From: Sipunculus nudus
Lineage: Eukaryota > Annelida > Sipuncula > Golfingiida > Sipunculidae
Reading direction: 5' to 3'
Assembly (NCBI GenBank): GCA_026874595.1
Contig: CM049306.1
Coordinates: 26,031,519 to 26,095,518, forward strand
Length of the DNA: 64,000 bases
Below the pieces are notes generated by a model, which was not told the origin of the DNA, searched no databases, and saw nothing but the letters and a program-made list of their open reading frames with translations. A program made the position numbers and the translations under genes. Positions within the stretch are counted from its first letter, which is position 1, and each line of letters begins with the position of its first letter. Positions 50,923-60,870 of the stretch are shown in pieces.

Positions 50923-51335
50923 TTGCACCTATAGTTCACCTACCAAGAGAGGAAGAACCCTATCAAATTTGAGGTCACAAGGTCAAAGGTTAAGGTCACA
51001 GGAGCCATCTGTCCAAAAATTAGTTTCTGGATGATAATTCCTGCTTTATTGATGTATAGATTTCAAACTTAGACTTGTATATGTCCTATTGGAAAAGCAA
51101 GACCCGAATTGATTTTTGGGTCATGAGGTCAAAGGTCAAGGTCACAGGACATCTTTAAAAAGAACAAGGTCATAGGACCAACATCTTCCACAAGATTGTG
51201 GATTGATAGATGGAAGAAACAATAAATATGCCAAGTGTCAGTATATGCTGCTAAAAAAGGGGCCTATTCTTAAAGGGGGGGGGGGGCTACTATGTCTGGG
51301 GATACTCTGGCACCTGCGGTGCCAAGAAATGTCTG

Positions 51336-53290
51336 TTTTGTTAGTTGCGATACATGAGGCGTAGGATCCACATGTTACATAATGATTTGAAAGACTATAT
51401 GGCTTGTAAGGTATTAGTGATATACGTTTTGAGGGTGTGTTAATCCAGTAGACCACTGCCGTCTATGTCGGGTAAGAAAATTCAATGAAATTTCAAATAT
51501 AATTTTGGAAAATGCGTTCAGTGCCTATATTCCAAGAGGATCAAGGAGGTATATTATAGTTTCGATCAGTCAGGCAAGCACGTAAGGTTTTGAAATGAGG
51601 CACTCCCATGTCCATCAGTCCTTTTTGTATGCCGGTGTGAGACGGCCATCTTCCTTAGTCTCTTCAGGCAGCTACAAAATGTCCACACCAGTGCCCTTCC
51701 CTCTCTCATAGGCACCCGATGGTAGGAGTGTCATCAGTATCGAAGTCCTAGAGAAAATGCTTAATTGATCTTGACAAAAAGTGCAATGGTAATGAAGTCC
51801 AAACGTCGGTGATCAGGCCATTTCTCAGATCTAGTGTGGGTCGGTGAGTAAGCTGAGTGTTTTTCTGAAAAGTGTTTCATTGATAAGCTGGTGTACTCGA
51901 GGGGAAAAACTATCTGTCTTCTTAAGACAACCTTAAGACATTTGAAATTGGATGAAACCCTTCCTTTTAAACTTTGACGCAAATTACGCAAGAGTGTTTA
52001 GGATTAGCACGGCATGCTGTCACCCACTGAGCATTGTTCTGTTTGTAGGAAGAGGAACGGCTCGTCAACGTTCCTGCGGAGCTGCTTCGTTATTCTGTGT
52101 GAGATGTTGGCGTTTGCCAAAAAGCCCTTGACATGGAGTGCAGAGTGAATTCAGAAGATATTTGAGGACCAGATCCATGGAATTCTATAGGTAAAGTCGG
52201 GACGGTATGCGTGTTTAAGGTCGTTGGATTTAAACACAAAGGATCTTAAACTGCAGCTATATGCATAACCTTTTTTAAAAAATTCTCAATAGGAAGTAAC
52301 GTTCCCTGTAGCATTTTCATATTTTTTTCAGCATTTTCTGACATATCCGTTCAATTTACTGTTAAAACACAGCTATGTTTATTATTGTATTGTTGATAAT
52401 TATACCTGCTTCATATACCTTGACACTTTATATGCAAAACAAGCAGACCTTGGAACTCCGCTACAGCCATCTTAGAGTTACCACTTTCGCCATCATGCCA
52501 CATGCCGGGGTGTGTTTAATTCTTCTTTAACAGTTTAATACATGTATTAATTTCATAGCAATGCCTTGATCTTGACTAATTTTCCACCACAAGATTAGGA
52601 CATTACATGCATGTTGGATCGTTGTATCCTGATTAGTTTACTTTATATTGGAATGAGTAGTTATACTTCTTTTTATAATTTATTCAGTCAGGTAAAACAC
52701 GTGAAGTTAATTTAATTTATGCTAAACAATCCAAATTAAATTTTTTAATGCTTATATGATGCAATGCTGTGACTGGCCTTAGTAAACGAAACTGCTGGAA
52801 AGAAAGATTTAATTAATGCAGTAACGAAAAAATGTTTCTTTTATCACTCTTGCTGTTCTCGTACAATCTACTTCGTCCCACATCTTCCGCATGCAAAAAG
52901 TCAATAATCCTGACACAGTCTTCTCTGGCCATTAATTACATTATTCGGCTGGCATGGGGACAGTTTAAGTAGGTTGTGTTGTTTCCAGTTGAATTCCAGG
53001 ACCATATTCCTTCCTGCAGCTGGTCTGTTCCAGACGTTTAATAACTATTAGAATCCAACACATCATGTTAAAAAGCATGAAATTTATAAATTAATCAAAT
53101 AATAGTTGATATGTCAATATATCAGTATATTATTATTATTATATAGTATCAGTATATCAGGAGGGATTTATTAATGAGGACAAAGACAAAGATATAAGAA
53201 ACTAGAGGTTTAGGATCATTAAGGTCCTCATCTAGAGTTTTGGGACCGTAAAGGACCTCAGTTGGACCGTAAAGGTCCTCAATTAGGGCC
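51336..53290. other. Unrecognised spacer
   Basis: No gene or known repeat recognised. The first part (51398-51419) repeats 22 bp of the left flank of A2. Confidence 0.3.
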
Positions 53291-53299
53291 CCGCGATTG

Positions 53300-54110
53300 C
53301 CAGTTCCTCCAAATGGGAGCCCTGAGACAAAATTGGATGACAGATTGGTCTGAAATTTGTTATCACAAATAATCTAAAAAGACCAATTTTTAGTAAAATC
53401 AGAGCATTATCTAATATATATCGACAAATTATTTTAAAATATTTGCCTGGAAGCCATATTGAATTTAACAGGATTTGAAAGCTACCCCATGGGTGTGAAT
53501 GTTTTATGAAATATTCATAAAAGAAAATCGAGTAGAATATAGTCCCTGAAATACTGTGCTCGAAAGAAATTAGCGATTGTTCTGTTGAACCCATATTGGA
53601 CTTTGGGCGGGTCTATAATTTGATAGGGCTGGAGCTCTTATGGACACCAATCATCTCAGTGAATTTGAGAAAGATCAAATGTATAATGTTTGAGATATTG
53701 TGTGAAAAAGAAAATCAGCGATCATGCTCTGGTGGCCATATTGGTTTTTGGGTAGGTCTGTAATTCATTAGGGCTAGAGGCCACATAGGGAGCAATCATC
53801 CTTGTGAATTTGAAAAGGAACTAGCATATTCTCTTTTATATATTGCGCGCAAAAGAAAAATTACCATTTGTGCTCTAGTGGCCTTATTGGAATTCGGACA
53901 GGTATGTAAATTTAGAGGTCTTGAGCCCCCTTAGACAACAATAATTCCTGTGCATTTGGGAAAGATCAAATATTTCTCCAAAGATAATGCGCACGAAAAA
54001 GTCAACGATTGTGCTCTGGCAGCCATACTGGAATTCTGACAGGTCAGTTATTCGATAGGTCTGGAGACCTTATAGGCACTAATCATCCCTGTGAATTTGA
54101 GAAAGATAAA
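53300..54110. repeat. Diverged tandem repeat, unit about 144 bp
   Basis: Marker AGCCATATTG / CCCATATTGG / GGCCATATTGG / GGCCTTATTGG / CAGCCATACTGG recurs at about 53450, 53590, 53734, 53881 and 54020. A second marker, GTGAATTTGAGAAAGATCAA, occurs between them. At least five units of about 144 bp. Confidence 0.75.
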
Positions 54111-54410
54111 TTGCTATTTACGAAGGAAAGTGGCTAAACAGCCGGTAGGGTGCCGACAGTTTAGTCGACAGGAATACTGACCTTGTCAGCAGTCTAGTCC
54201 CCTAGCTGAACTGTTGGCAAATTAATGTAAAATAGTAAGCTCTATTTCAGTATGGTACTCCGTACTTTCCATTATTTTTTTACAATGAGCTGACTTACAA
54301 AATTAGAAATTTTGATAATCCTTTTGTATGAAATGCCATTTGGTGCAGATATTTCTTGCATCATCTCACAACACAATAGCTAGGCTCAACAGCTTTAATT
54401 GTATCCGCCA

Positions 54411-55593
54411 AAACAGAGTTTTGCGGATACTATGTTTTCAGCTGCACGCCGCCGCCGCCGCCGCCGCCGCCGCCGCGTAGGTTTCCGGAGAACTCCTCCG
54501 TAACCGCTGGGCGGAATTTTACGAAACCCGGGATTATGTTCGGGTCACATGTGAACTGCTGCGCCCCGATTTTGTTTTGACCTCTGACCTTTCCTCTGCG
54601 CTCTGCGTCCGTTTGTGCGTCTGTTTCCACACATAAACCCACATATCTCGGGAACCGTTTGACGGATCAGGAAAATTTTTTTGCACAAATGTAGCCCTTG
54701 GAGAGCTTTATAACATACACAAAAAATGGTGGCGCCACCTGCAACCATGTTTGCACAGTGTCCATCTGTTTGTCTGCCTTGGGTTAAAATCACTCATATC
54801 TCTGCAGTGACTTGACTAATTCACCTGAAATTTGGCACGCGTATACATCCTGGATAGCTTTTCTGATTTTATGACAGGTGGCGCCACCTACATTCACGTT
54901 TACGCTGCAGACATCCAAGCTCATATCTCGGGAACCGTTTGACCGATCAGGAAATTTTTTTTGCACAAATGTAGCCCTTGGAGAGCTTTATAACATACGC
55001 AAAACTGGTGGCGCCACCTACAGCCATTTTTGCACAGCTCCTGTCTGTTTGTCTGCCATGGGATAAAATCACTCATATCTCGGCAGTGGTTTGACATATC
55101 TGGCTAAAATTTTGCAGGTTTATACATCCCCGACAGCTCTCTTGATTTTATGACAGGTGGAGCCACCTGCATTCTAGTTTATGCAGCAGACATCCAAGCT
55201 CATATCTTGGGAACCGTTTGACCGATTGGGCCAAAGTTTTGCATGTGTTGGTTCTCACATAGCTCTTTATCATACGCAAAACTGGTGCCGTCACCTGCAA
55301 CCATGTTTGCTCAGCGTCCATCTGATTGTCTGCCACGGGCTAAAATTCAATTATATACATGTAGTGGTTTGACTTATCTGCCTTAAATTTTGCATATGTA
55401 TACAACTGGGACGGCTTTCTGGATTTTGTGGTAGGGGAGGCAACCTTCATACACAATTTGGCTGCAGACATCCATGCTAATATGCAACACTTCACTCTAT
55501 TTCCCCTTGCCACTTAATCCATGCCTTACTTCACCCGTTCCACTCTGATTTAGGCGGATACACGTAGTCGCTTGTCGACTACCCGTATTCTAG
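54411..55593 (+). mobile_element. Family B Helentron-like element (copy B2), complete
   Basis: 5' palindrome GTATCCGC...GCGGATAC (54411-54435), then TATGTTTTCAGC and a pure (GCC)n run (54446-54477). Core units of about 280 bp (CTGCCTTGGG at 54774, CTGCCATGGG at 55053) with GGTGGCGCCACCT and CATATCTCGGGAACCGTTTG phrases. 3' end: GGCGGATAC, hairpin GTAGTCG-CTTGT-CGACTAC (55564-55582) and CTAG (55590-55593) before a T run. Inserted at a TT in the inverted-repeat element. Confidence 0.68.
54446..54477. repeat. (GCC)n microsatellite inside B2
   Basis: About ten GCC units; strikingly GC-rich in an AT-rich window. Confidence 0.9.
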
Positions 55594-56028
55594 TTTTTCT
55601 GTGGTGTTTTTTTGTTTTCAAACACTAATTTTTTGTTTGCTCATAACCACATTAGTGCATAAACTGTAAACAGTCTCTGGAAACACATTCACATTTCTGG
55701 TATATTTTAATCACAAAAGCTATAAACTATCCGGTTAATATTACAATTTTTATCAAAAAAATTTTACGAAACTACCCTATAAATATCATAAATGTGCATT
55801 TTTAATACCTACTCATTAGTACTCAACATACTTGTTACATATAGACCAACAAATAGTTAATTTGGTAAGTCAGCACTATAGTGTCAGCTCATTGTCCAAA
55901 TAATAATGGAAAGTATGAAGTATAACACTAAAATAGAGCATACATTAATTTGCCGGCAGTTGAGCCAGGGCTAGACAGCTAATAAGATCAATTTCCCCTG
56001 CCGGCTGTTTAGCCACTTCATTTACAAA

Positions 56029-56590
56029 AAAATGGGTGGGGGGGGGGGGGGGGTCTTGGCGAGAGCCAGTAACATGAAACACGGATCGACTGTAACAAAA
56101 ATTTTAAACACAACTTACTTAGCTTATATGCCACCTCACATCGGCCTGTTGTGTGTCCTAGACGGCTACACCACCATCTTCGGTATTAAAAGTCCTGAAC
56201 AAGCAACGTTTTTGAAATCCGTCCTCGCCAACCGTCTACTACTGCGTGGCCTGGAGTCACATCTGGGTTCTGGATTCCTACTCCTGTTCGAATCTCCAAG
56301 TCTCTGTAGCCAGTCGCTCTACGCACTAAGGCTGGTAGTCTACCATTTCCAAACTACAATTCACATGAAGAAACAACTTTTAGTTCAGGAGTTTCCAGAC
56401 CTTGCACTAAAAGTTCAAGCGTTCCGGAGGTTTCTGAGAATGTTTACCTCGCTCTAACTTCTCTACTTTTTCAAACACTACAGTCCAAAAATGAGTCTTC
56501 CTATCACTAGGATTATCTCATGACTCAGAGCTCAGTCGGATTAATCTCCACTCATCTCTTGTTCTGGCAACACTTGTTCGGACGCCAATT
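56029..56590. other. Flank of the gypsy relic
   Basis: Begins with a G homopolymer (56038-56053). The + frame 56032-56457 has no recognised domain and probably belongs to the 3' part of the minus-strand retroelement. Confidence 0.3.
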
Positions 56591-56609
56591 CCGCCGACCC
56601 ATAGGGTTG

Positions 56610-57030
56610 TCACGAATGTTTCCGTATAGGTACGGTCTCAATTGGTCCACATGGACAACTTTCGGCCAACAACAAGACCTTGTACAGTAAATCGGTTACT
56701 CGCTGGACTACTAAGTAGGGGCCTACCAAGCCAGATCCGAACTTGTCATGTGCAGCAGGTGTGTAAACCCAGTAGACCAAGTCTCCTTCGCTGAAACTTC
56801 TTTCAATAGCCTGGCGATAATACTGTCGTATTTGTCGACTTACTGCTTGTGTTAGGTGCCTCGATCCTTGCATAAACAAATGCAGAAGCCAGCCCATCTC
56901 GGAACCACTCGGTGTATGCGACTGGACATTTGTATAGATCTCCTTCACATGGGGAATGTCCAGTGATGATGTCAATTGGGACCTCTCTCCCAAACATCAG
57001 ATTTGGCATTTCACCGGTGCTCTCATGCAT
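56610..57030 (-). pseudogene. Integrase C-terminal fragment
   Basis: Two overlapping frames: PNLMFGREVPIDIITG (the core's distal P-X-LMFGRE motif) and, in the other frame, SFSEGDLVYWVYTPAAHDKF then GPYLVVQRVTDLLYKV, the SH3-like GPY segment of gypsy integrases. A frame change joins them. Confidence 0.75.
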
Positions 57031-57245
57031 AGTACTCCGGTAAGCCAGCGTTAAGAATGGGAAATACTCGTCCCATTCGCGCTTGTTCTCTTACGGCATC
57101 TGTGCCACTGTTCAGTGGAATCTCTCTGTCATCCCATCAGACTGTGGGTGGTAGGGCGTTGTCTTTGTCTTCTGAATGTCTAGCAGACAACACAAATCCT
57201 TGAAGAGATTGCACTCAAAGTCTTTGCCTGATCAGTGTGGATGAC

Positions 57246-57515
57246 CTAAGGAACTCCTAGCCTAGAAATCAATTTATCCACGACTACTCTGGCAACAGTC
57301 TCCGCCGTATGATCAGGTAGAGCATAGGCCTCTGTCCACTTGGTAAATAGTCCGCTATTAACAGATGTAATGTTTCTTAGACTGGGCCCCATGATATTCA
57401 AGGCGATTCTTACTAGGGGCAAGCCTGCAACCTTCTGCCTGAGTGGTGCCTTGTTGCTCTTTTGTCTCGGCTTCCGGGTCCCACGGTCTTTGTACCGTTT
57501 GCACCACCGTTCCAC
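57246..57515 (-). pseudogene. Integrase core fragment
   Basis: CKRYKDRGTRKPRQKSNKAP, then ALNIMGPSLRNITSVNSGLF and TKWTEAYALPDHTAETVARV. This is the gypsy integrase core entry; the catalytic Asp usual in the D-x-x-G-P motif is Asn here (NIMGP). Confidence 0.75.
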
Positions 57516-58261
57516 ATATCCTCATAGTCCAGGCCAGTAGAACCGCTGTCTGATGTTGTGGAGCGTCTTGGTGACTCCAAGATGCCCCCCCCCCCGTTTA
57601 GTGGTCATGCAGCTGCATCATTATCTCTTTCCGGATCTCAGTCGGAGCCACCAACTGATAGATAGTATATTACTTTGCATCCTGATCAAATTTACGGTAA
57701 AGAGCTTCATTATGGATCTCCAGGATGTTCCATTGGCTCCACAAGTCCTTGAGATCTCGCACTTCATGATATATTTCGTGCCACTTTGGGCGATCTCGCC
57801 CAGACACTATCAAGCGTCTGATCTTAGCGATACCTGGATCCTCGGCACAGCTGGCTAACACTGCAGTTGTCTAGCCAGTTTGTTTGAGCAGCCTGCTGAG
57901 TGTCTGTTTGGGTTATTGTCAATTTCCGTTTTCTTGGATTATGTAGTGGTTGCACGACAAGCATGCCGATTGCACTGAGCACACTGCTGCCTAGTGAGGC
58001 CATTAGCATTTCCATGTTTAACTCAAGGACGATGACGAATGGTAAAGTCATACGTATCTAGCACGGAAATCTACTTGGCTGTCATGCCTTCTGTGGAGAC
58101 GCATGGTCCATCCTGATCAGATATGGTCGTCGCCAAAAATACATGCGGAAGTGCTTGACGAATGTCACCACTGCCAGCACCTCCCGTTTTGTGGTGCAGT
58201 ATTTCCTCTTGGCCGAGCTAAGGCTTTCTCTCGCGTAAGCCACAACTCGCTCTTGTCCATC

Positions 58262-58700
58262 TTGATTCTATGAGAGGCAGCTTCCAATGCTGCCCTCATT
58301 GGCGTCCATGTCAAGGATCAGTTGACTTTCATGGCGAGGATATACCAACAGAAGTGCGTTAGTCAACTTCTGGAAGGCTTCCTCGCAGTCATCATCCCAC
58401 TGAAACTTAGTGTTTTTATTTAACGCCGTAAGTGGTGAGGCGATGTGTGCGTACTCTGGTACCCTGTGGAGCCTTCCATTCCTTCCCACGCTGGAACTTG
58501 TCTCGGTCACACTTGGCTCCTTCGCCAGACACAACATGTACCAAGAACTTTACACACGGCTGAATACCATAGATTTCTTGGGTTTCATCTTCGACTTTGC
58601 TGATCTCAGTCGATTGAAAATCATCTTCAAATTTGCCTGGTCAGTCTGCACCAAACAATAATGTCGTCAAGGTATACTAGACATCTCTCCGAGTACAGTC
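58262..58700 (-). pseudogene. RT active-site and RNase H-proximal fragment
   Basis: SERCLVYLDDIIVW (about 58650-58690) carries the YLDD RT active site. Downstream, IASPLTALNKNTKFQWDDDC then EEAFQKLTNALL is the connection segment and LILDMDANEGSIGSCLS starts RNase H. Several stops intervene. Confidence 0.75.
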
Positions 58701-58811
58701 CTGGGAGAAACAGTTCCATTAACCCCTAATCAGCCCGAACAGCATTACTCGCCATTGGAAGAGTCCCTTCCTGGTCGTGATTTCCGTCTTTGACCGATCT
58801 TTCTTAACTAC

Positions 58812-59327
58812 GCTAACTTGCCTACTTATTAAGCCTCCCAGCGAGGCTTACGAGCACTCTATTGAAAATATTGGTGTGCGAGCGAGGACACAGATATTTA
58901 GATAAATCAGATAATAAGCTTAAAATAAACGTACGTGGGTCTTTACTGGGTGTGTGAACCATTTCTAATAAGTGAAAACGATAAAGTTTGCAATGGGCTA
59001 CAAGCCCCGCCTGGAACCATTGTTTTGTTTGCACTTTCTGTTTTTTTTTCACTAGATGGCCAATTTTAGGGACCAGGCAGTAAATCTTATGCTTTGAATT
59101 AAGTTGGATTTCCATGATGAATGAGCCTGAAACCTAACAGCCAATCAGGGGAAGGAATTTGAAAACTGGCTTCTCCCTGTGTCCTTGACCCTAAAGCAAC
59201 ATGTCATGTTTGGTTAGAAACCTGCGAGCATCGCTTCTTAACTTTGAACTTGGATTATATGTTTCATTTTCTTATTTGAGCAAGAAAACAAGTAAGGAGT
59301 CTAAGTAAGGGGTATGTTAGCTAGATT
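58812..59327. mobile_element. Candidate small insertion inside the RT
   Basis: About 0.5 kb without pol similarity lies between two RT fragments. The ends look inverted (GCTAACTTGCCTACTTATTA at the left; GCTAACATACCCCTTACTTA read from the right), suggesting a MITE. Boundaries are tentative. Confidence 0.35.
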
Positions 59328-59557
59328 ATGTTTTGTAAGTTGGCTAAAGGACGGACATTTAGTAATATCAGACAGGGCACCACAAGAATGCATGCAGTGC
59401 TTTCCGTCTCTGTATTATAGAGACGGACACTCTGTCTATACGCTAACCTGCCAGTACCCACGAGCAAGATAAAGGGAACTGAACCACTGTGTGCACCTGA
59501 AAATGTATTGAAAGTTTTATCCACCCGCGGTAGTGGATACGCGTCTTTACGGGTCAC
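59326..59557 (-). pseudogene. RT N-terminal fragment
   Basis: TRKDAYPLPRVDKTFNTFSG is the KDAYPLPRIDDTL-type block of gypsy RT; the YWQV block that follows is seen only after a frame change. Cut by the insertion at its distal side. Confidence 0.7.
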
Positions 59558-59642
59558 CTCGTTTTAAAGCCTGTAATTCACACAACATCTACTCGATCCG
59601 TCACGCTTGGTCACAAGTACAATAGGACTAGCCCATGGACTG

Positions 59643-59894
59643 TCAATTGGCTCGATAAAGCTCTTGGTTAGCTATTCTGTGTCGAGCTAAAGGCAAACTT
59701 AGTGGATGCTGTTTTACCGGTGGCTGACCCTCCATATCAATTGTGTGTTCTACTAAATCGATTGGTCCCAAAGCTCCATCTGTTGATGCGAACACATGAC
59801 TGTATTCGGCTACCAGTCGCCGTACTTGTTTTCTCTGGTCAGGACTCAATCTATCGAATATCTCCTCTAACATAGGTTCAAAATGTGCAGGCAC
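59643..59894 (-). pseudogene. pol segment upstream of RT
   Basis: SPDQRKQVRRLVAEYSHVFA, then LVEHTIDMEGQPPVKQHPLS and LPLARHRIANQEL: the linker between protease and RT in gypsy-type pol (the HXIDTG...RPPRRLP-type segment). Confidence 0.72.
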
Positions 59895-60599
59895 TGTGGC
59901 GTCAGTGGGTCAACCACATACCACTGACTCAGTCATATCAGAGACCCTATTAACTTTTTCCACCACTCTTACTGTGAGCTATAGCTGTTCCATTGAAGAG
60001 TCCCGTCTCCTCAACCAGTAATGATAGAGGCTGCACCAAACCCACCTCAGGTTGGCAATTTCCAACCCTGAGCATATCCAACAAGGCAGGTGCTCTAACC
60101 TCGTGTCTAGATGGTACTCTCAGAGGCTCGCTTTGTCTGCGGCAGCCCTTGCTCGATTCTGCTCTTAGTACGTGCCGTTCATGGTATATCTGCAGTATTC
60201 CGAGCCTCATATCGATCAGTCAACCAAAATCTCGCATGAAATCGTTTCCAAGAATTCCAATCAAGCATCCTAATTTGGTAACAATGAAAGTATGGTTCCA
60301 TTTCTAGTTTCATATCTGAAACTTCAAATCTATCTCTCCCTTTAGACACATCGGTTCTGCTGAGGCAGTGTTGATCTCCAAATCAGCAGTCCTCAGTGTA
60401 CGTCTGATGTAGTACGGTAACTTCCGGTAGAAAGATGGATCAATCAGTGACATATCCTAGCTACTATCCAGTAGAAGTTCAATAGGTTTAGTTTGGATAG
60501 TTCTACCTATCAGCCATCCATCCTTTATGCCGGTGACTCTTTGACTATTCTGGAATTGGTTTGGTATCTCTTTTCTGGTTAGTTATATCCGGTGGTTTC

Positions 60600-60869
60600 T
60601 CTTGTCCTGTTGGACAATTTCACTTGAAGTGGCCAGGTTGGCCACAGTCAAAAAAAGAGCTGTGTCGGTCCTCGATTTGAACTGGTCTTCCTCGGGGGTG
60701 GAGCCCGTTCACTTTTGGCCCCATGCATATCACTATCTCTGGGGTCAGCTGATCGCCTTTGACCTGTTCTGACCAAGATTTGCGATAGCGTGATAACCTG
60801 CTCAGTTAGAGACTCTAACGTGCGACTTACAGTCTGGTTTACTTCTTGCGTCCTATTCTTATTGGCCAT
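60600..60869 (-). pseudogene. gag C-terminal fragment with damaged zinc knuckle
   Basis: Reads QVNQTVSRTLESLTEQVITL, then a basic segment. DCGQPGHFK followed by a stop and NCP is recognisable across a frame change at a T run, which is a CCHC knuckle with its first Cys lost and one codon turned into TGA. Confidence 0.6.
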
Positions 60870-60870
60870 C

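Larger units (their letters stand above)
43100..51335 (+). mobile_element. Family A Helentron-like element (copy A2), interrupted by an LTR retrotransposon
   Basis: 5' terminus GTATCCCCAGACAAAGTTGG then GGGATAC forms a palindrome (GTATCCCC / GGGGATAC). A GCC/CCACCG microsatellite follows at 43145-43175. The core has ~290-bp tandem units (marker GATTTCAAACTTGACTT at about 43992, 44282 and 44572, diverged copies near 43705 and 51058). 3' end: TGTCTGGGGATAC, hairpin GGCACC-TGC-GGTGCC (51309-51323) and CTG before TTTT, where A1 has CTAG. Without the retrotransposon it is about 2.0 kb. Confidence 0.6.
54117..56028. mobile_element. Inverted-repeat DNA element split by B2
   Basis: Left arm (54117-~54310: AGTGGCTAAACAGCCGG, CAAATTAATGTA, TACTTTCCATTAT, CAATGAGCTGAC) is inverted at the right (~55865-56028: GTCAGCTCATTG, ATAATGGAAAGTA, TACATTAATTTG, CCGGCTGTTTAGCCACTT). 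Without B2 the element is about 0.73 kb. No coding capacity, so a MITE or foldback of unknown superfamily. Confidence 0.65.
56590..60870 (-). mobile_element. Decayed Ty3/gypsy-type retroelement, minus strand
   Basis: Minus-strand order gag, protease, RT, RNase H, integrase is preserved from 60870 down to 56590, but every domain is broken by stops or frame changes. LTRs could not be found by eye. An insertion of about 0.5 kb interrupts the RT (about 58810-59325). Much older in appearance than the element at 44.7-50.9 kb, and its integrase and RT wording differ, so it is a separate lineage. Confidence 0.75.

Noticed and set aside
53300-54110. Possible CRISPR-like array
   Set aside because: Units are long (~144 bp), diverged and without short identical repeats separated by unique spacers; this is a eukaryotic tandem repeat.
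56032-56457. + strand frame of 141 codons with an N-terminal Gly run
   Set aside because: Starts in a G homopolymer and lies against a minus-strand retroelement relic; no recognisable domain.
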